Below are positions 38,685 through 47,836 of a stretch of 64,000 bases of DNA, piece after piece. The DNA lies in contig JAUXNJ010000010.1 in the NCBI GenBank assembly GCA_030682795.1, forward strand, positions 1-64,000, in the 5' to 3' direction. Under the pieces are notes generated by a model, which did no database searches, had not been told where the DNA came from, and saw nothing but the letters and a program-made list of their open reading frames with translations. Made by a program: the position numbers and the translations under genes. The DNA is from Sphingobacteriaceae bacterium (lineage in GTDB: Bacteria; Bacteroidota; Bacteroidia; UBA7662). How positions within the stretch are numbered: the stretch's first letter is position 1; every line of letters begins with the position of its first letter.

Positions 38685-40355
38685 ATGAAATATATCTTAC
38701 TCCTCCTTTTAAGCTTACAATTGCCTTTTGCCCACGCACAAGTACCGGTTGAAGCCTTATCGCCGCGCCTCAAATACCATGTGTATTATTTGGCCGATGA
38801 CAGTTTGCAGGGGCGTCAAACTGGCTCTCCTGGCGAGCAAAAGGCGGCCAATTATCTGATCAAAAACTTTGCGGAAATGGGCTTGCAGCCGGCTGGGGAC
38901 AAAGGCAATTGGCGTCAGGCCTTTACTTTCACCGGAAGACAAGAGTTTGGTAAGAGCAATAGTCTGCAAATCGATGGCAAAAAGCAGAAATGGCTAACAG
39001 CTTGGTTTACCCTGCCGCAAAGTGCCACCGGTTCGGCCAGTGGCGCCTTGGTGAATGTAGGCTATGGCATCAGTAACAAAGAGCTGGGGCATGATGATTA
39101 TGCTGCTCAGAAGGAATTATCTGGTAAAATTCTGCTCATCCAACTAAACAGTCCCGACGGCAACAACCCTCATGGTAAATTTGGTGCAGATGCCCAAATC
39201 GACCGTAAACTGCGCCTAGCAGCGGAAAAAGGGGCTATCGGGGTTGTTTTTTATCCTGGAAGTGCAGAAGACGCCTTGCCGGTGGACCAGCTAGATCGCC
39301 GCACCCAGCAACTCGAATTACCGGCTGTATGTTTGCGCTGGGATGCCTGGCAAGCCCTACAGTCGGGAGACCTCAAAAGCGCCAGTTTTCAAACCCAAAT
39401 CATCCGCCATCAAATCACAGGCAATAACGTGGTGGCCTACCTCGATCGCGGGGCACCTTATACCATCGTATTTGGGGCGCATTACGACCACCTGGGGCTG
39501 GGTGAATACGGCAGTTCTTTGCACGCAGGCGAGCCAGCCATCCACAATGGGGCCGATGACAATGCAAGTGGAACCGCTGGTTTGATTGAATTGGCGCGCT
39601 ATTTCAGTAAGCAACCTAAGTCTAAGTACAACTATTTGTTCATGGCCTTTTCGGGAGAGGAACTCGGTCTTTTGGGTTCCGCTTATTTTGCTAAAAATCC
39701 CACGGTGGATTTGTCGAAGGTGGCGGCCATGTTGAACATGGACATGATTGGACGGCTCGACCCTACCACCAAGCAGATTGGGGTAAACGGCGTAGGCACT
39801 TCTCCAGTTTGGAAGCTGCTGGTCGACAGTTTGGCTTATGGCCTCCAACCTAAAACCACCGAAGCCGGTACTGGCGCTTCGGATCACACCTCCTTTTACT
39901 TGCAAGACATCCCCGTTTTACACTACTTCTCGGGCACCCATGGCGATTACCACAAGCCCTCCGACGATGCCGATAAGCTAAATTATGAGGGCATGGCTGA
40001 GGTGGTGAATTACATTATTCGCATGACCAACGCCCTGGAAAGCGGCGAAAAATTGGCTTTTGTAAAAACCAGCGATGCCGATAGCCGCTCAGCCCCTCGG
40101 TTCAAAGTGACTTTAGGCATCATGCCCGACTATTTTTACGAGGGGAGAGGCATTAAAGTGGATGGTGTAACTGCGGGTCGCGCAGCTGACAAAGCCGGCG
40201 TGCTCAAAGGCGATTTGCTTTTGGAGATAGGAGAATATGAGCTCGCCGATATGCAAGCTTATATGCAAGCTTTGGCCGCCTTCAATAAAGGAGATAGTGC
40301 TAAGCTTAAGCTCATTCGTGGCACTGAAACCTTGGAGCTCAACTTGAAGTTTTAA
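38685..40355 (+). CDS. M28 family peptidase with C-terminal PDZ domain
   Basis: FGAHYDHLGLGEYG...HNGADDNASGTAGLIELA; FSGEELGLLGS; PDZ-like DGVTAGRAADKAGVLKGDLLLEIGEYEL. Confidence 0.93.
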   Translation: MKYILLLLLSLQLPFAHAQVPVEALSPRLKYHVYYLADDSLQGRQTGSPGEQKAANYLIKNFAEMGLQPAGDKGNWRQAFTFTGRQEFGKSNSLQIDGKKQKWLTAWFTLPQSATGSASGALVNVGYGISNKELGHDDYAAQKELSGKILLIQLNSPDGNNPHGKFGADAQIDRKLRLAAEKGAIGVVFYPGSAEDALPVDQLDRRTQQLELPAVCLRWDAWQALQSGDLKSASFQTQIIRHQITGNNVVAYLDRGAPYTIVFGAHYDHLGLGEYGSSLHAGEPAIHNGADDNASGTAGLIELARYFSKQPKSKYNYLFMAFSGEELGLLGSAYFAKNPTVDLSKVAAMLNMDMIGRLDPTTKQIGVNGVGTSPVWKLLVDSLAYGLQPKTTEAGTGASDHTSFYLQDIPVLHYFSGTHGDYHKPSDDADKLNYEGMAEVVNYIIRMTNALESGEKLAFVKTSDADSRSAPRFKVTLGIMPDYFYEGRGIKVDGVTAGRAADKAGVLKGDLLLEIGEYELADMQAYMQALAAFNKGDSAKLKLIRGTETLELNLKF

Positions 40356-41035
40356 TGGCAGCAAATATTTTGCTCATTGATACAGCCAGCTCGGTGTGCC
40401 ATGTGGGCTTGCTGCAAGGCGAGCGGCTTTGGCAGCGGTCGTTGCACGAAGCATTCAAACATGCCGAGCAGCTTACCAGCACCATCGATGGGTTGATGCA
40501 GGAGTCAGGACTGGCTTACGCGCAGCTCGATGCGGTGGCGGTAACGGGTGGACCAGGTTCCTACACGGGTTTACGCATTGGAGCAGCTACGGCCAAAGGC
40601 ATTTGCTTTGGTACGGGTGCCAAGCTGCTGGCGTTAAATACACTCGAGGTAATGTGCGAGGGCTTCAAACAGGCGCATGCTAATTTGCCTGCCGATGCAG
40701 TATTCATCCCCATGTTGGATGCCCGTCGCATGGAGGTGTTTACCATGGTTCAGGATTCAAGTGGTCAAACGCTCCTGCAGGGGCAAGCTTTGGTCTTAGA
40801 GGCCAATAGTTATGAAGCTTGGCAAGATCAGCCTTGTTATTTTTTTGGTGATGGAGCTGGCAAGTTTAAAAATCTTTTTGAGAAGCCCATTGCAAATTTT
40901 TATGACGCACTTTATTTAAACCCTGAAGCCATGGCTACACTGGCAAAAAGGGCCTTTGCATTAGGTAATTTCGAGTCGGTTGCGTATTATCGTCCTGATT
41001 ATCATAAAGATTTCTATACCCCGGCTGCAAAATAA
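40355..41035 (+). CDS. tsaB: tRNA threonylcarbamoyladenosine biosynthesis protein TsaB
   Basis: ILLIDTASSVCHVGLL; VTGGPGSYTGLRIGAATAKGIC. Confidence 0.94.
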   Translation: MAANILLIDTASSVCHVGLLQGERLWQRSLHEAFKHAEQLTSTIDGLMQESGLAYAQLDAVAVTGGPGSYTGLRIGAATAKGICFGTGAKLLALNTLEVMCEGFKQAHANLPADAVFIPMLDARRMEVFTMVQDSSGQTLLQGQALVLEANSYEAWQDQPCYFFGDGAGKFKNLFEKPIANFYDALYLNPEAMATLAKRAFALGNFESVAYYRPDYHKDFYTPAAK

Positions 41036-41044
41036 TTGGTTGAC

Positions 41045-41069
41045 ATTCAAACAAAACACCCGTTTGAAT
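41045..41069. promoter_or_regulatory. Candidate operator palindrome upstream of the second ArsR gene
   Basis: ATTCAAAC-N9-GTTTGAAT perfect 8-bp inverted repeat, 39 nt upstream of ATG at 41108. Confidence 0.4.
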
Positions 41070-41107
41070 TGATATTAATTAATCTCTCACCAATAAGGTA
41101 GCGAACT

Positions 41108-41434
41108 ATGAACAGTCCTGGAATCGTAAAATTGCAAAACAACATGGATCAACTCGATTTGAATGATTTGAAGCTGGCCACGAAAGTATTTCGTGCTATC
41201 AATCATCCATTGCGGTTGAACATAGTGCGTTTGATTGAGGAATTTGGTCGTTTATCAGTTACTCAAATTTACTTTAAGCTGCGCATCGAACAGTCGGTTG
41301 CCTCTCAGCACCTGGCCATCTTGCGTGAATGTGATTTACTTGAGGCAACGCGGGATGGTAAAAATATTTATTACGCCATCAACACGCCTCGCTTAAACGC
41401 CATTCAAAGGAGTATTCAAACCCTCAGGGCCTGA
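41108..41434 (+). CDS. ArsR-family transcriptional regulator
   Basis: VFRAINHPLRLNIVRLIEEFGRLSVTQIYFKLRIEQSVASQHLAILRECDLLEATRDGKNIYYAIN. Confidence 0.9.
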   Translation: MNSPGIVKLQNNMDQLDLNDLKLATKVFRAINHPLRLNIVRLIEEFGRLSVTQIYFKLRIEQSVASQHLAILRECDLLEATRDGKNIYYAINTPRLNAIQRSIQTLRA

Positions 41435-43955
41435 GTCTACTAACGACAATTCGTTCCATTAGTCTGCCTGCTTCTCCGGTTTCCTCATAATAGGAGGCTT
41501 GAAGCAAATAGGCACCCGTCTGTAAGGACCTACCTTGCAAGGTGCCATCCCAAATAATTTCTACTAAGTCATGGCATAACTGCAGGGGTAAGAGTGTTCC
41601 TAATGACTTGCCACCCAAGTCTAAGACCTCAATTTTTAGCATTTGAGGGCCTTTAGCTACATATTGTATATGCATTCGTTCGAATGCTTCGGGCCGAATG
41701 AGCTGTGGCTCCACTCGCCAGCCTGCTTTTGTGGTTGGTAACCATGTTATTCTGCTATTTTTTAGACCGGGCGTACCCCTGACGCTACTTTGTGCGCTAC
41801 TGAAGTTGGAAGTTGGGGAACCCTCTAGGCGTTCCAAGGCCATACCACGTGTGTCGCGTAGTAAAGGATGATGTAAGCTATCGTGAAACAGTAGCCGGTC
41901 TACTGCACTGCCTGCCTGGTCAAGCAGTAGCAGTCGGCCTCCAGATTGGTTGATGGTAGGCCATGAACTCATTTGAAAACGATTTTCCAAGGGTACCGAG
42001 CCAAAATCACGTCTTAGGGCGAGCGTGTCTCGGCAAAATACGATGTACTGTCCAGGAAAGATGACCAGTGGCCAAGTACTAAGCACCACCGCCTGACTGG
42101 GAAGCCAATCAGTGTTGGCTGAACTAACGAGTACCTTACTGAGGTCAATCAGTTGATCGCTGGCATTCAAAAGCTCAAAATAGCTAGTGCCAGCGCTATT
42201 TGGCCGATAATAAATTTCGTTAAAAATGAGCGCATTCGCTTTGGGAGCACTTCCTTTTCCGATGCGATAATGGGTGGTTTGTACCACTTGGCCGTGACAA
42301 TCGTACCAATCGCCTATGGTAAGAGAAACCGAATTTCGGGAAGTAGCTGCAGCGGTTATGGGAAGTCGCCATTGTGGTGAAAATTGTGTGTTTAAGTTCA
42401 GGAGAGAGGTGTCTTCCTCTATTTTCATCCACCCAGGCAATACGGCATGTGAAAACTGCAACAATACACTGTCGCTGTTAAGCCAGTACGCATATAGCAG
42501 GTGTGGCCAAGCAGGGGGAACAGGACTGCCGTGGATGCTGTTGGCTTGTCCTGGACTGCCACCGTTGGGGTGCTGGCTGGCCTTCCAATTGCTGCTGTCG
42601 ATGCAGCTGCTGCTTGGTGACACCCGTTCGTAAGTCCAGCCGCCTTGCTGCTTTACCACATTTCCCAGCCAGGATACATGGTAGTAAACCGAATCAAGCA
42701 CCAACCCATTGCGGTTACTCAAGCGAAGCCGGTCTTGATCGTTATTGAGGGATGGCCAAGGCTGTACTGGTAAAACAGGGCCATAGCCGGTCCATAAATT
42801 CAGGGCATTAGACGGAACGAGCAGTACAAAGCTTTTTGGGGGGATGACATATGCTGGTAGCTCAGCCGCTGTCCCCGGATCACTCAACAGCCAACCACCT
42901 ATGTTTATGGGGAAATCGGTTGTGTTGTGCAATTCTACAAATTCGGTTTCGGGCAGGGCTATTACAGGACTGGGATCGGCCATGAATTCATTGATCACCA
43001 CATCTCCTCTTTGTAGTTGGCGGTTAAGTATTTGAAGCGTGGTATCGAGCACATTACCGGCGCTGTCGCTGAGGCGTACATCGAGTTCGAGCAGGGCGGG
43101 ACTAGCAAAGGGCTGCAGCCATTCAAGGTAGATGGAGGTATCTGCACCAGGAGTGACTCCCAAAGGCGACCCGAAGCCTACGAGTTGGTAACTAGCAGGA
43201 TGCAGCAGTTCATTGGCTCTTGGCCATTCCGAAAATTTAAGCTCCCAAGCGCGGTCACCAAGCAGCCGCGAGCGGGTAATTTGAGGAGCTATGGTATCGG
43301 GCATGCCACTACCCATTACTTCAAAATCATCGAAGTAAAATTTATCAGCCCGGGTTGCGGTATACACCAGACGCAAGCCGAACCACGAGCTGTTTGGATG
43401 CACCAAATCCGATGCCGTGCCTTCGAGCACATAGTGTTGTCCTGAACCGCTGCTGTCGGCCCACAGCTGCCAAACCCCTTGGGCATTGCGCTCCACCTTT
43501 ACCTTGAGTAGGTTGTTGTTGCGGTTGAGGAGGCCATCGCGCCCATCGATGATTTTGGTGCGTGTGCTGCCGGTTTGGCGATACAGACTTACTTCATCGG
43601 TGGTATTGCCAATGCGCACAAAATAGCCGTTGAGCGGTCCATCCAAATGTGCTTGGTCGCTCACCACATACACATCGGCATAATTGGTAGAGGAAGGGTT
43701 GAACTCGAGTCGCGACCACCACTCCCAACTTGCTGCATGAATGGCTTGGGAAGCAGTATGGAGCAGGGAGCGTGTGCTGCCGCTTGGGGCCAGCAGCTGC
43801 AGCTGGCGCTGGGCATTGACGGTAAAATGGCTGCTGTCGCCCATCCAGGCAGGTGCCGCGTGAAAATTGCTGTCGCTGAAGGTGTCGACAAATTGTGCGT
43901 TGCAAAAACGGCCCAAACTGAGCCATAGGAGTAGAAGTGAGGCTAAAGTTTTCAT
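41424..43955 (-). CDS. Secreted protein with two lamin-tail-like domains
   Basis: Signal peptide; VINEFMADPSPVIALPETEFVELHNTTDFPINIGGWLLSDPG and LIFNEIYYRPNSAGTSYFELLNASDQLIDLSKV; C-terminus GRSLQTGAYLLQASYYEETGEAGRLMERIVVSRLRP. Confidence 0.88.
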   Translation of the reverse strand: MKTLASLLLLWLSLGRFCNAQFVDTFSDSNFHAAPAWMGDSSHFTVNAQRQLQLLAPSGSTRSLLHTASQAIHAASWEWWSRLEFNPSSTNYADVYVVSDQAHLDGPLNGYFVRIGNTTDEVSLYRQTGSTRTKIIDGRDGLLNRNNNLLKVKVERNAQGVWQLWADSSGSGQHYVLEGTASDLVHPNSSWFGLRLVYTATRADKFYFDDFEVMGSGMPDTIAPQITRSRLLGDRAWELKFSEWPRANELLHPASYQLVGFGSPLGVTPGADTSIYLEWLQPFASPALLELDVRLSDSAGNVLDTTLQILNRQLQRGDVVINEFMADPSPVIALPETEFVELHNTTDFPINIGGWLLSDPGTAAELPAYVIPPKSFVLLVPSNALNLWTGYGPVLPVQPWPSLNNDQDRLRLSNRNGLVLDSVYYHVSWLGNVVKQQGGWTYERVSPSSSCIDSSNWKASQHPNGGSPGQANSIHGSPVPPAWPHLLYAYWLNSDSVLLQFSHAVLPGWMKIEEDTSLLNLNTQFSPQWRLPITAAATSRNSVSLTIGDWYDCHGQVVQTTHYRIGKGSAPKANALIFNEIYYRPNSAGTSYFELLNASDQLIDLSKVLVSSANTDWLPSQAVVLSTWPLVIFPGQYIVFCRDTLALRRDFGSVPLENRFQMSSWPTINQSGGRLLLLDQAGSAVDRLLFHDSLHHPLLRDTRGMALERLEGSPTSNFSSAQSSVRGTPGLKNSRITWLPTTKAGWRVEPQLIRPEAFERMHIQYVAKGPQMLKIEVLDLGGKSLGTLLPLQLCHDLVEIIWDGTLQGRSLQTGAYLLQASYYEETGEAGRLMERIVVSRLRP

Positions 43956-43981
43956 CTTTCAAATAAGGAGAAGAAAAACAT

Positions 43982-43989
43982 TAATTTTG
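43982..43989 (+). promoter_or_regulatory. Putative -7 element TAATTTTG upstream of asd
   Basis: Exact TAnnTTTG, 33 nt before ATG at 44023. Confidence 0.4.
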
Positions 43990-44022
43990 CCGCATCTTTT
44001 ATCACAAATTGCGCATTTTACC

Positions 44023-45018
44023 ATGAAAATAGCTGTAGTAGGGGCCACCGGAATGGTTGGCGAGATGATGCGTCGGGTTTTAACCGAGCGCGCTTTTCCA
44101 GTAACTGAGTTTTTGGCAGTAGCCTCTGCCCGTTCGGTGGGCAAGGAGGTGGACTTCAAAGGCAAGACCTATAAGGTGATTTCGATGGAGGATGCGGTGG
44201 CTGCCCGGCCCGATATTGCCCTGTTTTCAGCTGGTGGTAGCGTATCACGAGAGTGGGCGCCGCGTTTTGCCGAAGTGGGCACGGTGGTGATCGACAACAG
44301 CTCGGCTTGGCGCATGGATGCCGACCGGCCGCTGGTGGTGCCGGAGTTGAATGCCGACATCCTCACTAAAAACGACAAAATAATTGCCAATCCCAATTGC
44401 AGCACCATTCAGTTGGTGGTGGCGCTCAACCTCCTCCACCAGCGTTACAAGGCGCGGCGCATTGTGGTGAGCACTTACCAGAGTGTTACAGGTACCGGGG
44501 TGAAGGCCGTAACCCAGCTTATGAACGAAAGGGCGGGTCTTAGCGGGGAGATGGCTTATCAGCATCCGATCGACCTCAATTGTTTGCCGCAAATCGATAT
44601 TTTTACCGACAATGGCTATACCAAGGAAGAACTCAAAATGACCAATGAAACGGTCAAAATAATGCGTGATCCGCAGATTCGCCTCACCGCTACTACGGTG
44701 CGGGTACCTGTAATGGGCGGCCACAGCGAGGCGGTGAATGTGGAGTTTGAAGAGGAGTTCGACTTGGCCGAAGTTCGTGCCTTGCTGGCGAAGAGTCCTG
44801 GCGTACTGGTAGAAGACGAGCCCAAAGCAGGTGTTTACCCCATGCCGATTAACAGTCACAACCGTGATGAGGTGTTTGTAGGCCGTTTGCGCCGCGACGA
44901 AACCCAGCCGCGTACGTTGAATATGTGGGTGGTAGCCGATAATTTGCGCAAGGGCGCGGCTACCAATGCCGTGCAAATTGCGGAGTATTTGGTAGAGCAG
45001 GGTTTGGTAGGGGCCTAA
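44023..45018 (+). CDS. asd: Aspartate-semialdehyde dehydrogenase
   Basis: KIAVVGATGMVGEMMRRVL; IIANPNCSTIQLVVAL; TYQSVTGTGVKAVTQL. Confidence 0.96.
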   Translation: MKIAVVGATGMVGEMMRRVLTERAFPVTEFLAVASARSVGKEVDFKGKTYKVISMEDAVAARPDIALFSAGGSVSREWAPRFAEVGTVVIDNSSAWRMDADRPLVVPELNADILTKNDKIIANPNCSTIQLVVALNLLHQRYKARRIVVSTYQSVTGTGVKAVTQLMNERAGLSGEMAYQHPIDLNCLPQIDIFTDNGYTKEELKMTNETVKIMRDPQIRLTATTVRVPVMGGHSEAVNVEFEEEFDLAEVRALLAKSPGVLVEDEPKAGVYPMPINSHNRDEVFVGRLRRDETQPRTLNMWVVADNLRKGAATNAVQIAEYLVEQGLVGA

Positions 45019-45024
45019 TAACGG

Positions 45025-45582
45025 ATGGACAATCCTAAATTATATATGGTCTTACTCGGCTGCAAGCCTGCAGGGCGGCATACCGAGCAGCACGATGTTT
45101 TTTTCGGCATTGCAGCGCAACTGCGTGATTTGATACCCGATTTTAAGACGTTTTGGCCCGAAGCCAAAGGCAAATTGCATGTAGATGGTTGGCGGGAAGT
45201 GCAAAATGTAAATGGTTACCGGATACAGCTGGTTCCTCGCGAGCAAGCCCTTCCCCAGGCCATCAAATTGTTTTTCATCAACCTCGGCGGTTATAAGCCC
45301 GGGGAGTTTGAGGAGTTTCATTACAAAATGCTGGTGGCAGCGCCCACCAAGGCAGAGGCAGTGCGGGTGGCCAAGCAGACCGCTTTCTTTAAACATACCG
45401 GCTTTGCCGGCGCCAACGCCCACATTGATGATCAGTATGGGGTAGATGTGGATGATGTAGTGGAGGTGGAGGAGATTTTGCCTGCTTCCACGCGCGAGCG
45501 GTTTGCATTGCAGTTTGAGGTAGCGGCTTCTTTACAAGAAGATCAACTGCAATTGGGCTATTTCAAGCTCAGTCTTCTTTAA
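45025..45582 (+). CDS. DUF1543-like protein
   Basis: YMVLLGCKPAGRHTEQHDVFFGIAAQLRDLIPDFKTFWPEAKGKLHVDGWREV. Confidence 0.75.
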   Translation: MDNPKLYMVLLGCKPAGRHTEQHDVFFGIAAQLRDLIPDFKTFWPEAKGKLHVDGWREVQNVNGYRIQLVPREQALPQAIKLFFINLGGYKPGEFEEFHYKMLVAAPTKAEAVRVAKQTAFFKHTGFAGANAHIDDQYGVDVDDVVEVEEILPASTRERFALQFEVAASLQEDQLQLGYFKLSLL

Positions 45583-45584
45583 AC

Positions 45585-46364
45585 TTAGACTTCCTGCAGC
45601 TGTAACGCCGCTGCAACGCCATCCCACAAGGCCAATCTGGCTTGCAAGGATGCTACTGCCGCTTCTTTTGCTTCCTCCCACTTTTGGGCGTCGTCGCCGC
45701 ACAATAGGGCCGTCATTTGCAGGGCTAGGTGTGAATGGTGATCACCATCTACCTCAATGTGTCGCTCGAGGTAGTATTTGAAATTGGCAACGGTGTCGGG
45801 AAAGCTTTTGTGGATGTCGTTGACTAGGCTCATAAACATGCCAGGAATCAAGTCTTCCCTACCAAAGGTGAAAATGGCGGCCAGCACATGGCTTTTGCCT
45901 TCCTCAATGCGGCTGAAGGTAAAGTTTACGAACTGCTGTGCTGCTGCAGGAGTTTGCGCCAAGGCGAAGGCCGTTTCAAAGCTGCGATTTTGTTGTAGGC
46001 TGTTTACAAAAGTCTGCATCGATAAATCGGCACCCGCCTGTGACATCGCGTCGAGGTAGAGCTCGAAATGACTTTTACGCTGGCCCACGAGGTCTAGGTC
46101 GGCCTCTTCACCCACCACAATTTCATTGATTAGAAAGCGGGTATCGGCATGTCCAACCGGGAACCACGGCACTTGGGTGCAGGTAAGTTTGTTTTGTAAG
46201 CTTTTGAGTAGCGACATAAAATCCCACACCGCATACACATGGTGCTGCATGAATATTTTGAGATCGTCTAAATCCGTTATTTTCCCGTAAACCGGATGTG
46301 CGATAATTTGCTGACGGAGAGGTTCAATGGCGGTTTGCAGCTTTTGGAGGGGAGATGTGTCCAT
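45585..46364 (-). CDS. DUF3050-like (heme-oxygenase-fold-like) protein
   Basis: LQTAIEPLRQQIIAHPVYGKITDLDDLKIFMQHHVYAVWDFMSLLKSLQ; VDGDHHSHLALQMT. Confidence 0.8.
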   Translation of the reverse strand: MDTSPLQKLQTAIEPLRQQIIAHPVYGKITDLDDLKIFMQHHVYAVWDFMSLLKSLQNKLTCTQVPWFPVGHADTRFLINEIVVGEEADLDLVGQRKSHFELYLDAMSQAGADLSMQTFVNSLQQNRSFETAFALAQTPAAAQQFVNFTFSRIEEGKSHVLAAIFTFGREDLIPGMFMSLVNDIHKSFPDTVANFKYYLERHIEVDGDHHSHLALQMTALLCGDDAQKWEEAKEAAVASLQARLALWDGVAAALQLQEV

Positions 46365-46514
46365 TATTCGGATGCTTTTTTCTTAATTCCTCTAACAACC
46401 AGTCATTACTTACATTGGTTTCGGTGGTTTGAAATTTTTGGTGAATTATTTAAGATGAGCTCCAGTAATGAGCGGGGAGCGGATTCTACAGCCGTTATCC
46501 TTTTGTATTTAAAC

Positions 46515-46546
46515 CAAAAAAGCCTCACATTTCTGTAAGGCTTTTT
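46515..46546 (-). terminator. Rho-independent terminator downstream of tRNA-Asn
   Basis: AAAAAGCCT...AGGCTTTTT inverted repeat just after the tRNA 3' end (minus strand). Confidence 0.8.
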
Positions 46547-46547
46547 G

Positions 46548-46621
46548 CTCCCCGGGTTGGGCTCGAACCAACGACCCCCTGATTAACAGTCAAGTGCTCT
46601 AACCAGCTGAGCTACCGAGGA
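46548..46621 (-). tRNA. tRNA-Asn (anticodon GTT)
   Basis: Minus strand TCCTCGGTAGCTCAGCTGGTTAGAGCACTTGACTGTTAATCAGGGGGTCGTTGGTTCGAGCCCAACCCGGGGAG; cloverleaf with TCCTCGG/CCGGGGA acceptor stem, anticodon loop CTGTTAA. Confidence 0.97.
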
Positions 46622-46714
46622 ATTTTCCATTGCTTTCGCTAAGGGACTGCAATATTAGCAGGTTCAAATTAATTGTGCAATATTTGCAGCAGAAACATTA
46701 AAAAAAAATATCTC

Positions 46715-47638
46715 ATGAGTCTTGTTGTTGTAGGAACCGTGGCCTTTGATGCCATCGAAACCCCCTTCGGAAAAACAGATAAAATTGTAGGCGGTGCAGC
46801 TACGTACGCTGGCATATCTGCCTCATTCTTTACGGATAAGGTGAAAATTGTGTCGGTGGTGGGCGACGATTTCCCACAAGCGAAAATCGATTATTTCCAC
46901 TCCCGCAACATCGATACGGCTGGTTTGCAGATCAAACAGGGCGAGAAATCTTTTTTTTGGTCGGGCAAGTATCACATGGATATGAACACCCGCGATACCC
47001 TCGACACGCAGTTAAACGTGCTGGCTGATTTTGATCCGGTGTTGCCAGACTCTTATCAAGACTGCGAATTTTTGCTCCTCGGCAACCTCACGCCCATGGT
47101 ACAGCAGCAAGTGATGAACCGCTTGCACAATCGCCCCAAATTGGTAGTGATGGATACCATGAACTTTTGGATGAGCGTGGCGATGGACGACCTCAAGGAA
47201 ACCATCAAGCGGGTAGATGTACTCACCATCAACGATGAAGAGGCGCGCATGCTTTCAAACGAATATTCGTTGGTGAAAGCTGCTAAAAAAATTCTGGCCA
47301 TGGGCCCGAAGGTGCTGGTGATCAAAAAAGGCGAACACGGCGCCCTGCTTTTCAACGAACATGAGGTGTTTTATGCACCTGCCTTGCCACTCGAGGATGT
47401 ATTCGATCCAACCGGCGCTGGCGATACATTCGCTGGTGGCTTCATTGGCTACTTGGCCCGTACCCGCGACATCTCCTTCTCAAATATGAAACGCGCCCTC
47501 ATTTATGGCTCAGCCATGGCCTCGTTTTGCGTAGAGAAATTTGGCTCAGAACGCCTCGAGTCGCTTACCCATGAAGAACTCGAAAACCGCATTCAGTTGT
47601 TTGTTGACCTGGTACAGTTTGACATTACCTTGGATTAG
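46715..47638 (+). CDS. PfkB-family carbohydrate/nucleoside kinase
   Basis: VVGTVAFDAIETPFGKTDKIVGGAATYAGISASFF; DVFDPTGAGDTFAGGFIGYLA; start taken at MSLVVVG. Confidence 0.93.
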   Translation: MSLVVVGTVAFDAIETPFGKTDKIVGGAATYAGISASFFTDKVKIVSVVGDDFPQAKIDYFHSRNIDTAGLQIKQGEKSFFWSGKYHMDMNTRDTLDTQLNVLADFDPVLPDSYQDCEFLLLGNLTPMVQQQVMNRLHNRPKLVVMDTMNFWMSVAMDDLKETIKRVDVLTINDEEARMLSNEYSLVKAAKKILAMGPKVLVIKKGEHGALLFNEHEVFYAPALPLEDVFDPTGAGDTFAGGFIGYLARTRDISFSNMKRALIYGSAMASFCVEKFGSERLESLTHEELENRIQLFVDLVQFDITLD

Positions 47639-47679
47639 AGCCTGACGAATTCTTCATTTAAACCTTAGGCTTACATATA

Positions 47680-47725
47680 AAAGCCTCTGCTTCAATAATC
47701 ATATGTTGAGGCAGAGGCTTTTTTT
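47680..47725 (+). terminator. Rho-independent terminator after the PfkB gene
   Basis: AAGCCTCTGC...GCAGAGGCTTTTTTT. Confidence 0.8.
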
Positions 47726-47836
47726 AATATGCTTAGGATCAAAGTTGCAATTTGTTAATCTTTTTTTTGCTTTGGTATATTTTGGTTTTATATTGGCCCT
47801 CATAAAGAAAAGAGCCTTAGCGCGCACAGGGGAGGC

